A stretch of DNA of 64,000 nucleotides from positions 124,001-188,000 of the forward strand of contig JAQFVV010013074.1 of assembly GCA_028023455.1 (NCBI GenBank), read 5' to 3'. How positions within the stretch are numbered: the first letter of the stretch is position 1; the number at the start of each line of letters is the position of its first letter. Both the position numbers and the translations under genes were made by a program. A model generated the notes under the pieces. It searched no databases. It was given only the letters and a program-made list of their open reading frames with translations, and was not told where the DNA came from. Below, piece after piece: positions 9,953 through 24,375 of the stretch. The DNA is from Epiperipatus broadwayi (lineage: Eukaryota; Onychophora; Udeonychophora; Euonychophora; Peripatidae).

Positions 9953-10510
9953 GTGAAATTTATAAATAATATTTTAAAGAAGGCTAAAAGTCATTTTATG
10001 AATGATTGTACATATTATGACATATATCCATCTATGTTTATATGCCCAAGAATATTTGTTAACATTAAACATCAAAAAGAAGGAAATCCTCTAAGATTGA
10101 TGATTGATTTTGGTGGATCATTTATGTACAAAACAGCTAAATATATTGGTAAATTGTTGTAAGATATGTTGAGTTTCAGAAGATATACAATTGCATCTTC
10201 CTATGAATTTGTTGATAGAATTAAAAATATAAAAATAAATGATAATGATCTGTTAGCTTCATTGGATGTAATGGAATTGGATGGATCAATTGATCATCTT
10301 GAATCTATAAGTTTAATTGAAATTGAACTATTTAATATGTCAGTAAATAAGCATTTAATAAATTTTTGTATTGAATCAATAAAATTTATAAGTGATAATA
10401 TTATTGCAACATATAATGATAGGTTTTATAAAATGGATAAAGGATGGCCAATGGGATTACCTATGGTAACACAAATTTGTAATTTTACATTGTCAAGATA
10501 TTATATTTAA
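9953..10510 (+). pseudogene. PLE-2 reverse transcriptase, fingers and first palm part
   Basis: Two near-contiguous frames (9953-10162 and 10166-10510). CPRIFVNIKHQKEGNPLR with IDFGGSFMYKTAKYIGKLL is followed by SSYEFVDRI and LASLDVMELDGSI (first catalytic Asp), then GWPMGLPM, the family's G-x-PMG motif. A one-base shift near 10500 moves the catalytic YVDD into another frame. Confidence 0.83.
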
Positions 10511-10883
10511 TTCTTATAATTTTGAAGATATTAAAATTTATACTAGATATGTTGATGATGTTTTTGTTTATGGTCCTAAAGACATTATTGATGTTCTTTT
10601 ATATAATCTGAATAATTTAAACAATTTAGAATGGACTATTGAGAATGAACAAAATGGAAAAATAAAATTTTTGGATTTACAAATATTTAGAGATGCTACT
10701 GATTTAAATTATAAATTAATTTTTAAACCTATTGGAGAAAGAGGCTATATTCATTTTAAATCACGTTTATGTAAATATAAGAGTGATAAAATTTTAAATA
10801 TTGAACTATTTACTAATGAACTTTTAAAGGTTGGTTATGATAAAAACCAAATCTTGCATACAGTAAATTCATTTAATAATTAG
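10497..10883 (+). pseudogene. PLE-2 reverse transcriptase catalytic motif and thumb
   Basis: In this frame the protein reads NSYNFEDIKIYTRYVDDVF (catalytic Asp pair at about 10545-10557), then KFLDLQIFRD and an ERGYIHFKSRL segment. From there it jumps to LCKYKSDKILNIE, missing about 24 residues relative to PLE-1 and PLE-3. It ends at SFNN and a stop. Confidence 0.83.
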
Positions 10884-11467
10884 AAGAGGGTTTGCAATGT
10901 TATCTTAGATAATAAAAAAATGGATATCTATGCCATTTATAAATAACATGCAATCTAAATTAATTAAGAATATATTTAAAGAAAAGTATAATATTTCATT
11001 TTGTGTTCCTCCAAATGTTAATCGATTGATTAATAATTCTAAGAGTATAATTTCTAAATTGCAAAGAAGTAATATAATTTATCAGATTTCATGTGAATGT
11101 CAAAAATTATATATCAGTGAATCAAGATGTTCTGTGGAAAAAAAGATTGAAGGAGCATCAATTATTAAATAAGCGAATTAAAAATAATATAAATAGTCAA
11201 TTTGATACAACTTCAATATTCTTTGCGCATAAAAAAACTTGTAACCATATGTTTACATTTAATAGTAATGAAATAAAAATATTAATGGAGGAAAGGAATC
11301 ATAAAAAGAGGAAAATTAAAGAGGCAATTTTGATCAATAAATATAAGCATGATGTTATTAATAGGAAAGTTGCATATATGCCCATACACACAGCTTATGG
11401 AAATATATGTATCGTTAAGTTTAAAAAATTTCAAATTCAGTTAAAGCTTATGAGGATTACTATGTAA
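10884..11467 (+). pseudogene. PLE-2 linker and GIY-YIG endonuclease
   Basis: Two frames, 10930-11172 and 11093-11467, joined by a frameshift at about 11140. It has FCVPPNVNRLINNSKSI, then IIYQISCECQKLYISESR, RLKEHQLL, a His-containing FFAHKKTCNH segment and a basic KKRKIKEAILINKY end. The YIG position reads YIS, as in PLE-1. It probably served as the element's DNA-nicking domain. The last codons overlap the GATTAC-TAT-GTAATC hairpin. Confidence 0.83.
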
Positions 11468-11480
11468 TCAAAAGCGCTTC
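11447..11480 (+). ncRNA. possible degenerate hammerhead-like motif at the PLE-2 3' end
   Basis: CTTATGA, then a perfect 6-bp hairpin GATTAC-TAT-GTAATC, then AAAAGCGCTTC. It is the counterpart of the PLE-1 motif (CTGATGA ... GAAAGTGC). Core bases are mutated here and stem I is not evident. Confidence 0.3.
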
Positions 11481-11536
11481 AAAAGAATATAAACTACAAT
11501 ATTGTTTATACCATTAATTATTTATGTGTATATATA

Positions 11537-11964
11537 TACTCAAAGGCAACTTTTATCTATCTAATATTTATCTAGTGATTTTATATTTATAAAAATTGTA
11601 ATTCCTTCAGGTGAAAATATATAATTCTATGCTAAAATAATATCAACAAAAAATATGTAAAAACATAATAATCAATTGTATATTACATTTTCTTAGCTAA
11701 CTTTGTGCCTAATTATGACTGCACTTATGTAAAATTAATAAAATTGTAAACCATTACTAAAAAAATTATTAGCACTGCAAGAAAAATAAAGCTTTATTGA
11801 TTAGATAATTACAAAATAAAAAGTTTATCAAAAATAAATTGTAAAATACATATTGTATTAATTCATTTTTTTTCAACATGCTTCATTTTAATTTAATTAA
11901 TCATGACTCATAGAAAATATCATTTTAATCTAGTTGATGTTTTCCTGATGGTTGGTGATGATAG
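11537..11964. other. AT-rich spacer
   Basis: No coding or repeat signal that I can support. Confidence 0.4.
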
Positions 11965-11967
11965 TGG

Positions 11968-12480
11968 TTTAGTTGTGTTTATATGGTGGATTATTTTCAT
12001 CATATAATATGAGTATTGAATGTCTTTAAAAAAATTAACTTTAGTTAAATATTCCAAATACATTCAACTGTTATTAATAGCATGTAGATTAGAATATGCA
12101 CAATATTTTGAGAGGTATTATTCTCCCCCTCTTCTTCAAGTATTGTTGGCCTGATAAGTGGCAGTACTAGCATGGGAACTGAACTTGGACCCTGAGATTA
12201 TTTGAATATTGAATTTTAAGGTAATGCTGGTTAGAGTATTGCTTTAAAATTCAATATTCAAAGAATCTAAGGGTCCAGGTTTAATACCCATGCTAGTACT
12301 ATCACTGGTCAGGCTAGCAACACCTGAAGAAGAGGGGAGAATAGTACCACTCAAAATAGTGTGCCTATACTAACCTGCATGCTATACTTGAATGTATTTG
12401 GAATATTTAAATAAAGTTAAATTTTTTAAAGACATTCAATACTCATATTAGATGATGGAAATAATCCAACATATAAATAT
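11968..12480. repeat. R2: fold-back inverted repeat
   Basis: Two arms of about 250 bp around a centre at about 12225. For example, ATATGAGTATTGAATGTC at about 12008 reappears as its reverse complement at about 12432, and TTCTCCCCCTCTTCTTCA at about 12121 pairs with TGAAGAAGAGGGGAGAAT at about 12325. Small mismatches throughout show it is old. No ORF. It fits a MITE or other fold-back element; target duplications are not clear. Confidence 0.8.
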
Positions 12481-12499
12481 GATAAATCTAGTTGAGTTT

Positions 12500-12894
12500 C
12501 AAATTTGCAATCTGAAAACTTAGAAGTTATTCTTTTTTAAAAAAATTCAGAACTGAAATATTTTTGTTATGCATTTACACCTTCTCACAAGTTGACACTT
12601 CTTTTATCATTCCACAATAGCTACATCTGGTATGTGATACCTCTTTACATTTTCATATGTCTGAATAACATAGAATTTTTAAAATTAAATGTGTGCTCAT
12701 CACAGTATCTTAGATAGTTTTTTTGCAGAAATCAAATTAGTTTATATTTAGTTCAGTGTAAGTTTTATGTCCCTTCTTCAGATCTAGCCATATTTAACAA
12801 TGCTTGTAGTCTAAATGTAAGTAAATTTTCTCCACTTTTTCAAATTATGACTATTTTTTTTATACTTTGTTAAACAAATATTAAAATACCTATA
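12500..12894. other. AT-rich spacer
   Basis: Nothing recognisable. Confidence 0.4.
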
Positions 12895-12990
12895 CCCTGT
12901 ACAGTGGGTGTAGTAAGTAGAGCTTCTGACTGGGCCTGAGGATCCTAGTATCAATTCTGATGTTGCACTCAAGCTTCTTATAAACTCTCT
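12895..12990 (+). repeat. possible tRNA-derived SINE relic
   Basis: GGGTGTAGTAAGTAGAGC resembles a tRNA D-arm/A-box, and TAGTATCAATTCT about 30 bp on is a degenerate B-box. No acceptor stem can be closed. Weak. Confidence 0.35.
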
Positions 12991-13194
12991 AGCCATATGG
13001 CTTGTTTTAAATAATACTTGTTGTAAATAATGCTTACAATAATGAAAATTAAACTTATTTCATTATAATAACATTGTAAGGTTAGCAACCCAATGATTCC
13101 AATTAGAAGCTATTTTAAATTAAAGTAATTTTATTGCTTCATTTTTGAAATTTTATGTTTACATTTTTATACAAATATAATATTCTTTTTCATA

Positions 13195-13278
13195 TGTCAA
13201 AGCATCGGGCAGGAAGCGAACCTGTGACAAACATCTGCAAGCAACTGCTTGCTTGCAAGGTGGCTGTGCTGACTTCTC
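13195..13278 (-). repeat. tRNA-derived SINE, degraded copy
   Basis: On minus: GAGAAGTCAGCAC, then a TTGCAAGC/GCTTGCA hairpin region, then CAGGTTCGCTTCCTG (B-box, T-arm) and CCCGATGCTTTGACA. The copy at 30968 (plus) shares the GAGAGGTCAGCAC start, the TTCGCGTCC B-box and the CGATGCTATGACA end, so the two are one family. The 5' acceptor half is lost here. Confidence 0.65.
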
Positions 13279-14027
13279 AAAAAATCAAATTTGAAGTAAT
13301 AATTATAAACAACGATTCCTTTTCTTAGGAGCATTATGGGATGTATTTTATAGCTTTTATGGTATAAAACTATAACACTGTGGATTTCTAATAGGAGACA
13401 TTAATGTAATTACTTTTTTTTATAATGAAATATTTTTTTATGTTTTATTAAATATTCTAGTCTTTAATTATCACATTTTCCAGTTTTAACCTTTATTTTT
13501 TAAGACATCTTTTTATATATTTTGAATTTAAAATGACAAGTTAAATTTCTGCCACAAAAAATCATCATAGTCAATTGTTTCTTATACAAGATTTTTGATT
13601 GATGAAACATTTAGGGGAACCAACTGATCTCACTCTGGATTAAGCCTGCATATATACTTCAACAAAAAATCTTATTCAGAGGATACACCACAGTTCTGAA
13701 ACACTCAATCCTAAATATAGCAATAATAGTCAGCCTTTCAATTTATAAATTTTATTAAAATAAATTTGCTTTTGCAATTTGAATACTAGGACAACTGACT
13801 ATAAACATAAGCAGAATTTGATTCATCAATTCCTGAAGCCTTCATGTTTTGTAATAGGTGGAGAAAATTGATATCTGTATTATAACCTATTGAAAAAATA
13901 TGATAATATAAATATTATATAATTTGCCAAATGTATTGGATAATGTGGCTATTATCACTGCATATTAAAGAATACATAGTATTAAAAAAATAAGTGGTTT
14001 AAATACACTGTATATTACATCCTGAGA
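13279..14027. other. AT-rich spacer
   Basis: No gene, RNA or clear repeat seen. Confidence 0.4.
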
Positions 14028-14186
14028 TATTAACATCACATGATCCCCATTCACTAGGCTTACACAAACTGTTTACACAGAGGCTAAACTCTCCATACAT
14101 TAGCACTACTCAGTGCAAGTAAGTCATCAATGGATGCAACAAGGTTTGTGTATAAAATTCTTATCTGGTGCCTAATCATCAAATAT

Positions 14187-14226
14187 CTCCAGGCTAGTTT
14201 TTAGCTTATAGCTTTCATCAGTGAGT
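14187..14226 (-). ncRNA. hammerhead ribozyme relic in R4a (left arm)
   Basis: On minus: a short stem I (ACTCA), an intact CTGATGA core, stem II AGC-loop-GCT, AAAA instead of GAAA, CTAGCC instead of CTAGTC, then TGGAG. The architecture is right, but the GAAA and the cleavage triplet are mutated. Confidence 0.5.
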
Positions 14227-14292
14227 TTGCTTTGGACCTGATAGCACTACACCTAGATCTTAAGATGGGGCAATGATCTCAGATCCAAGGCT

Positions 14293-14331
14293 CCTCACTA
14301 ATGAATCTACAAACTAGAAACTGGTCTGTGA
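14293..14331 (+). ncRNA. hammerhead ribozyme relic in R4a (right arm)
   Basis: CCTCA (stem I), CTAATGA (core, G to A), a weak stem II, GAAAC, then TGGTC and TGTGA. Core and stem I are damaged. Confidence 0.45.
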
Positions 14332-14447
14332 ATATTGGATGAAGGGATTTTATACACAAACCTTCTTGCATCCATTGATTACTCTGCCTTACCCTAAGTG
14401 CTGCTAAAGTATGGAGGATTTAGCCTCTATATCCCAATATATTGCAA

Positions 14448-14616
14448 ACAAACTAGAAAGAGACGACATGAGAGATGGATGGATGAAATAAAAAAGTGTG
14501 CTGGCATGATGTGGAGAAGAGATGCTATAGATTGGAGAAGACGGTCTGAATTTAGAGACACTTTCATCCTGCAGTGGGTCAATATTGGTTGAAGATGATG
14601 ATGATGATGTTATATA
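14448..14616 (+). mobile_element. RTE-family LINE, 3' fragment
   Basis: It encodes RWMDEIKKCAGMMWRRDA, then an FILQWV end and a stop at about 14592, nearly the same as the C-terminus of the RTE at 39166 ([26 protein letters not shown]). A GATGATGATGATG tail (14594-14608) follows, the usual short-repeat end of RTE elements. It is heavily 5'-truncated and abuts R4a. Confidence 0.82.
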
Positions 14617-15813
14617 AAAATTTGTTGTATTTGACACACATAAATTCTGACTATCGTTTCTGTGAAAATTCAAATCTCTAGCTTTTCCATTCAATATACA
14701 TCTCTACGAAAGTTTGGTCTGGAAGATTTTATGCTGAATGATAATTCTATATCGAACCGTTGACAAATATTTATCAAGCTTATTAATCAATTTATCACAC
14801 ATATACACATACATAATGTAAGATATACATTGTTTCTTTTTTTTTAATGCGACAGAAACAGACTATTTTCCACTTAAATAATCAAATATACGATTTAAAT
14901 TTTATTATTTATATTGATATATAGATATATTGTGAAAAAATATGACAAGAAAGATAAGGAATTTGTAATATGATTAACATAGATTTTGGTTTATTCTGAC
15001 TTATAAATGTATTGAGATGTGCTTACAGAATTTAATATTTTCTCATTTTTCAATTTGATTTTTAATTTAAGGTGATTTCTTTAGTTTTGCATTATACTTT
15101 ATATTATAGTTTGTGTTTACTGTTTCTTTTTTATGTTCTTTTCCTAAACAAAAAATAAATAGTTTCTTTATTGCTATTGTTTTATTCTTTCATTTCAAAA
15201 ATATCTTCAACAATATTTTCTCTCAGGTAAACAAAATCTTTTTATTTTAAAATATTGTTCTATAAAAACCATTATTAATGATGCTCAAATGTTCTTTTCT
15301 TAATATATTTTTCAATAAATATAGTGGAAATTTAAAATTAAAATGCTGCAAACGATTTTTATTGGTTTTGATTATGATTAATTTATACACACATTATATA
15401 CACATAAACATTTAATTAACACACACACATATATATATATATATTAATGGTAAGCCCAAATAAACAACTGGTAATGAAACCAGCTAACAATAAAATAATA
15501 AAAGATATTTGGCAAATAATATTTTGTCTAGAGGAATTTAAAGACAGCTAACGGGTGACCATGTATATGATGGAGTGATTGAATACAATTTATTTTAATT
15601 GACAAGTAGATTCTAGTCACAAGTAATGATCAAATTGAGCCTAAATAAAAACAAGTTTTCATGCAGATTAAATTATATTTCCTGATTGTTACCCCTCTCC
15701 ATCTAATAAATTATCACATTAACAAATAAATGATAAGCTTGGTTTGTATGAGGAATGACAAACACAAAATTATTAACACAAACAATAACTTTAATGAAAA
15801 AATAGTAATATAT
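14617..15813. other. AT-rich spacer
   Basis: Contains a small (CA)n/(TA)n tract at about 15420-15445. No coding signal. Confidence 0.45.
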
Positions 15814-18377
<2,564 letters not shown>

Positions 18378-21019
18378 TGTAACATAATAAAAGGTCGCTC
18401 AAATAATTATAGATGGTTACAATATAACTATTACCATATAAGTGAAGGAGTTCAAATATCAAGAATTATGGAGAAATTGTTAATAACCAGTATTATAACT
18501 CAGGTATATGGAAATCACGTGAAGTGAGTACACTCGTAATTCAATAAAATATAACTCAGGTATACAGACTGTAGGTCTTATCCACTTTCATTTTTTGGTT
18601 TGATGTTAAGTGCATGTTTAAACAAATACTAAGTGAATATGGTCTAGCAGGGCGCCACTAGATTATCTGAATCTAGACATGGTTATATCTAATAACCTTT
18701 CACATGTACTGGGTTTGAATCCCTTTTTGGTACTTTATTTCTAATAAAAATGAGAGATTTTGCTTTTTGAGCCATATCACTATAAGCACTAATAGTTAGG
18801 TAAAAGTAAAACATCTTTAAACCACAGTGGAGTTCATTGAACATAAATCATTTCTCTGATCTTAACATAACAAATGTGTTTCAATATTTTTATAAGTTCA
18901 CTAGCTCAGATTATATATAACTAATTTAGGATGGCAATTCACTCATCCTTGCATGAAATAGATGACGGGATGTGGTGATAATAATACTAAGAAATCACTA
19001 AATATTATAAAATCAATATTTATTTATGGCCTTTAAACAGTTAAACAGCTCATTAATTAAAAGTTGATGCGGATGATGATGATAATAAGAAATAATGACA
19101 AGGGTTTCAACTACGTCTAGGACTAAGCCTAAACATAAAACTAATTTTATAAAGAAATTCATAATTATTGCTTTTTCTTCATTTTCATATTTATCTAGAT
19201 TTTTTTATTTAAACTGTAGTAATAATATTGTTTGTTTTATTAAACGAGGGATATTTTTATTAAGTGTAGTCTTTGTTAAGTGTGATTATTATATATCAAG
19301 GTTGAATATTAGTTATTTAAGATATAAGTAAATATGCTAAAATTAACAATAATTATGAATTTCTTTATAAAATTTAGTTTTATGTTTAGGCTTAGTCCTA
19401 GAGCTGTAGTTGAAACCCTTTCATTATTGTTATTATATCATCATCACGTCAGTTTTAATTAATAGTGTTTAACTGTTTAAAGGCCATAAATAAATATTGA
19501 TTTTATAATATTTAGTGATTTCTTAGTATTATTATAACCACACCCATCATCTATTTCATGCAAGGATGAGTGAATTGCCATCTAAATTAGTTATATATAA
19601 TCTGAGCTAGTGAACTTATAAAAATATTGAAACACATTTGTTATGTTAAGATCTGAGAAATGATTTATGTTCAATGAACTCCACTTGTTTAAAGATGTTT
19701 TACTTTTACCTAACTATTAGTGCTTATAGTGATAGCTCAAAAGCAAATTCTCATTTTTATTAAAATAAAGTACCAAAAAGGATCAAATACATGTAAAGGT
19801 TATTAGATATAACCATGTCTAGATTCAGATAATCTAGTGGCGCCCTGCTAGCCATATTCACTTAGTATTTGTTTAAAAGCACTAACCAAAAAATAAAGGG
19901 ATAAGACCTACAGTCGTATACCTAGTTATATTTTATTGAATACGAGTGTACTCACTTCACTGTTTCCATATACCTAGTTATAATACTTTATTATTCCCAT
20001 ATTCTTGATATTTATCCTTCCTTATATAATTACATTTAAAATTTATGGGGAAATTTGAATAAAATGAGGGAGGGGGAGAAAATTATCTGAGGTTGTATAT
20101 ATCAATATATTTTTTTCTTTTTCATATTTATCAAAATTTTTATGATATGTAGCGAGTAAAAATATTGTTTGTTTTATTAAACGAGGGATATATTTTATTA
20201 AGTGTAGTCTTTGTTAAGTGTGATTATTCACATCACATGGTTGAATATTAGTTATTTAAGATATAAGTAAAACTAAAATTAAGAAAATATGAATTTCTTT
20301 ATAAAATTTAGTTTTATGTTTAGGCTTAGTCCTAGAGCTGTAGTTGAAACCTTGTCATTATTGTCGTTATTATCATCATCCCGCATCATTTTAATTAATG
20401 AGGTTTATGTTTAAAGGATAAATAAAATTGATTTTATAATATTTAGTGTTCTTAGTATTATTATCCCCTCCTCTATTTCAAGGTGTATTATCTAAATTAG
20501 TTAATATATCGAGCTAGTGAACTTATAAAAATATTGAAAAATTTGTTATGTTAAGATCTGAGAAATGATTTATGTTCAATGAACACTGTGGTTTAAAGAT
20601 GTTTTACTTTTATGTAACTATTAGTGTTATAGTGATATGTCAAAAAAAATTCTCATTTTTATTAGAAATAAAGTACAAAAGGGTTCAAAAGTAATGTAAA
20701 GGTTATTAGATATAACCATGTCTAGATTCAGATAATCTAGTGGTGCTGCTAGACCATATTCACTTAGTATTTGTTTAAACATGCACTTAACATCAAACCA
20801 AGAAATGAAAGTGGATAAGACCTACAGTCTGTATACCTGAGTTATATTTTATTGAAATTACGAGTGTACTCACTTCACGTGATTTCCATATACCTGAGTT
20901 ATAATACTGGTTATTAACAATTTCCCCATAATTCTTGATATTTGAACTCCTTCACTTATATGGTAATAGTTATATTGTAACCATCTATAATTATTTGAGC
21001 GACCTTTTATTATGTTACA
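18378..21019. repeat. R3: 2.6 kb fold-back repeat with duplicated spacer and arm
   Basis: Left arm 18378 to about 19165, spacer about 19166-19355, inverted arm about 19356-20030, then a second copy of the spacer (about 20105-20285) in the same orientation and a second inverted arm to 21019. The ends are TGTAACATAATAAAAGGTCG and its reverse complement, each flanked by (TA)n. The middle arm lacks the outermost part. Both inverted arms have many short deletions relative to the left arm. A B-box-like GGGTTTGAATCCC lies at about 18713. No convincing coding sequence. Confidence 0.85.
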
Positions 21020-21318
21020 ATATATATATATATATATCAAATTAAACAATAACTTGTGAGAGTTTTTAATTTCTTTATTTCAGAGCATCAGCTGCCACAA
21101 GTAATTATTAAAAACTGAATTTTCCCTCTTCTTTCTAATTAGACTACATTTTCCTTTGTTATCAGCTCTATATTTATGGAATTTTAGTAAATTGATTTAG
21201 ATGGAAAATCTAACCAGAAGATTGCTGACTTTAAATTAACACATAAATTTAATAAACATATTATTTATTAATACATCTCTTATTGAATATTATTAAATCA
21301 TTAACATATAACATATAC

Positions 21319-21364
<46 letters not shown>

Positions 21365-21767
21365 ACACTAATGAATGTGTGATTTGAGAACACATTCTCT
21401 GTATTACATGAGGAATCATTTATTATTAAATAATCAAATTAAATTTAAAAAGAAATAATTAAGTCTGAATAATTGTAAAATATAAAATGTTTTAAACACA
21501 AACTTGCAAAAGTAAAGTGTTGCACCATCTTGTCATTTAATAAACTAAAAAAATGTTTAATAATAAAGAGCAAATAGGAAGGGGGAAAAATTAACTCTAA
21601 ATAAAAGATTAAAAATTATCTCTCTCTTTTTTAAATTAAGTAAAAAAAGAAATGTAAAAATGGAAATTGAAGTAAAATATAATATTTAAAAAAAAAATTG
21701 TCAAATTTGTGGGTCATTTAAAGATTGCTTGGCTGATAAAAAAAGAAATAATAACTCCCATTGCAAT
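21020..21767. other. Spacer with a 42-bp (AT)n tract
   Basis: The (AT)n tract is at about 21320-21361. No gene seen. Confidence 0.5.
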
Positions 21768-21960
21768 AATTAAAGAAACAAAGGAAAGGACTACAGACAT
21801 TATTTCATCAAATGTTAGATTAATCTAAGCAATAATGTAAATTAAAACATGATGCTAAAGTAATTAAATAAACAAAGAAAGGACTACAGACATTATCTCA
21901 TCAAAATGTTAGATTATTCTAAGCAAGAATTCAGATTAAAACATGACAGAAAATTAATTA
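21768..21960. repeat. Tandem duplication, unit about 95 bp
   Basis: AAAGGACTACAGACATTAT and its surroundings occur twice, at about 21785 and 21880, followed in both by a TCATCAAATGTTAGATTA-like stretch and AAACATGA. Confidence 0.75.
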
Positions 21961-23938
21961 AGGAAATATCAATTAATTAAATCAGATCAAAGAATGATAA
22001 CTAGAAAACAAGGGAGAAATGTATAAAAGAACTGGGAGATTCATTCTATGATTATTATATTATATTACTATTTTCATTATCATTCAGCATTACTGTATTA
22101 TCAAAAACTTTTAAAAAAGAGAAGACAGTGAAAATCCAGCAGTGTTAGCAGTATGCAGGGCTAAACAGCAACTGAAGTATGTGACTAGTCTTTAATCCCA
22201 GTCTTTCATCATATCACATGCTTTCCATCTAGAAATCATGTTTACCTCTTGACCCTGAAAACTATGAAAATCCCTTTCCTTTATTAAAATGTGAAAATTC
22301 AGGAAGAAGCCAAACTATTGATGGGAAAGAAAGGCCAACCAGTTAGTGATCAACAAAGCAGGAGAAAGCAATGAATTGTGTCCTTAGAAGTGTAATGTGC
22401 TTTCCACCAAAATCCTAGGTAACTATAAACTTTATTATTTCAATTTAAAGACTTCAACATTATTTGAATAAAAGACTAATGAAATTTAATAACCACAGCC
22501 ACTGTAATCTTTAAGTTTATCCATAAATTATTACATTGTTTTATATCTTAATGTGTGTGCATATATTTAAATTTTATCATAACATATTTTAATATGTGTA
22601 AAGCTTTAAGTTGCTTTATGAATTCTTATTATAGTATATTTTAATGTGTGTGTATATTTAATTTTATAATTTGTTTATTATAATGTGTTTTAATTAGAAG
22701 TGTGATTAAATAAATCATTTGTTTGCTTAATTATTGCCTGATCAATTCCCTCTTATAACTGCATCACCAATAGGTTAAGTTACAGTTAATTAAAAATGTA
22801 TCAAAGTTTTGTTTTCCCCACAATTAAATGAAAGAGCTAGCTTGGAATATATCAAGCACCAGATTGCATACCTGTCATCTGGTTCATGATGATTTTATGA
22901 CTTATGATTATCTGGCACCTCAGATCTTACCTCAAAACAAATAAAAATGCTTTGGATGACAGAGGTTTTAATTTATCTACCAGGGAGTTTTATAACCTGG
23001 AAATATGGCTGTAGGTTATACTTTGTATAGCTTCAATCTGGTTATAGTTGCCATTAGTGTTTCTTCTACCTTTGGTATTATACTCCTCTGCTCAAAGGGT
23101 TAGTTTGCTGCAATAGTGAAAAGGCAGCCGGAGTTAAGATCGAGATTTTAAATTAAAGAATCATAATGATTTTCTTCCACTCAGTTCAGTATATAACATA
23201 TTTTAATTACAAACTTAAATACATATTCTGCTAGCAATAATAGTTTATTGTATCGACTTTTTACTTTTTTAAAGCTCATATTTCTAATTTAGATAATAAA
23301 GTTAGATATAGAGAACTCTCATTATTCTTACTATTTTATTTCTTTGGTTGAATTTGATAGGTGTTTGTCCATAGACATGAGTTTTCCTGTTTTATTTCCA
23401 TTTTCTATGGAATCCATTAAGTTTGTTTGCACTATTGTTTTTTTAATTACCTTGCTTAGGTTCCTAAGATTATATAGGCATGGCATTTGAAATCAGACAT
23501 CCTCTCAACTTCAATTATGGAGAAACATCCCTGACTGCATCTGCTTAGTAATGCCTCTGGTTTGAAGTATTACCACCACTACAATAAAACACATGGCAAA
23601 GACATTGTTTTATTGCTTTTTGGATTTTTAATTTACAGGATTCACTAGAAATAATAATGAAGAAAAGACTCCCAAAAAAAGACAATTAAAGTTCTTGTTG
23701 CTACTTTTTTATACCCCTTATCTGACTCCATCATGCAAGTCCCAATTCACACCTTCTATCTTTCAGGAATTTAATTCTCCTGCAAGGTTGTTTTTTTATT
23801 ATTATAATTACTTTAAAACATTAATTATGAACTTAGATATACATTTTGTATTTGGGCTTAATTGGCCTAATTTGAGTTCAAATCCCTATATTTATAATTA
23901 GGCTCCAGGTATATGAAGAATGCCTGTATTTCAAATAT
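21961..23938. other. AT-rich spacer
   Basis: No coding or repeat structure recognised. Confidence 0.4.
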
Positions 23939-24375
23939 TTACACATTAAGGCTGCATCCTGTCCATCTGTCTTTTATGTATTTAAATGGATAAGATCCTG
24001 TACCTGAGGGGTCAGAGTGACTTGAGGTCGGCATGGTCATGGTAATAATATTGGCATCAGCATGGGATTTGAGCTTTTCATTGTCAGATTTCAATGGTAT
24101 GGATGGCTGAAGAGATAGAGTAGATTGAAGCCTGTTCATTAAACTATAAGGGTTTGCTATGTTAATATAAACTGAGCACTGGTTATGTGTATGGGAGATG
24201 ATAATCTGGACCAACTGATGATTGCTGGTTTGGTACAAAATACGTATATTGATGATTATTTATCTTTTCTACATGTGTGTGGTCATGTGTATCAGTGGTA
24301 TTATGTTAATGTGAATAGTTGAAAAGTGATTGAAAGTCTGAGGTCAAATCCCCTATATTTATTTACAACTAGTAT
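23939..24375 (+). repeat. R1a: copy of dispersed repeat R1
   Basis: It shares ATAAACTGAGCACTG, GATGATTGCTGGT, TATTGATGATTATTTATC and GTGGTCATGTGTAT with the R1 copies at 38-41.6 kb. A GAGGTCAAATCCCC near 24345 resembles a Pol III B-box, so R1 could be SINE-like; this is inferred. Confidence 0.75.

Larger units (their letters stand above)
9542..11536 (+). mobile_element. PLE-2: Penelope-like retroelement, plus strand
   Basis: Same family as PLE-1, in head-to-head arrangement with it. Protein order: N-terminal helical region, DKG motif, RT palm, YVDD, thumb, linker, GIY-YIG endonuclease, 3' tail. It extends about 95 codons further 5' than PLE-1. Multiple frameshifts and stops break it into six frames. 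A short deletion removed the FKSRVPTIHK-like segment that PLE-1 keeps. Confidence 0.88.
14028..14435. repeat. R4a: fold-back repeat with two inverted hammerhead-like cores
   Basis: The left end TTAACATCACATGATCCCC matches the R4 terminus also visible at about 32205 and 61985. Arms pair across the element, for example TCAATGGATGCAACAAGG at about 14129 with CCTTCTTGCATCCATTGA near 14362. Its right end is replaced at about 14435-14448 by an RTE fragment. It carries one hammerhead-like core per arm, in opposite orientations. Confidence 0.8.

Noticed and set aside
18657-18740. tRNA-like fold in the R3 arm (GGTTA ... TAACC plus GGGTTTGAATCCC)
   Set aside because: The B-box-like motif is good, but acceptor and T stems cannot be closed.
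19095-19331. 78-codon frame in the R3 spacer
   Set aside because: Lys/Phe-rich composition typical of AT-rich DNA; the second spacer copy does not keep the frame.
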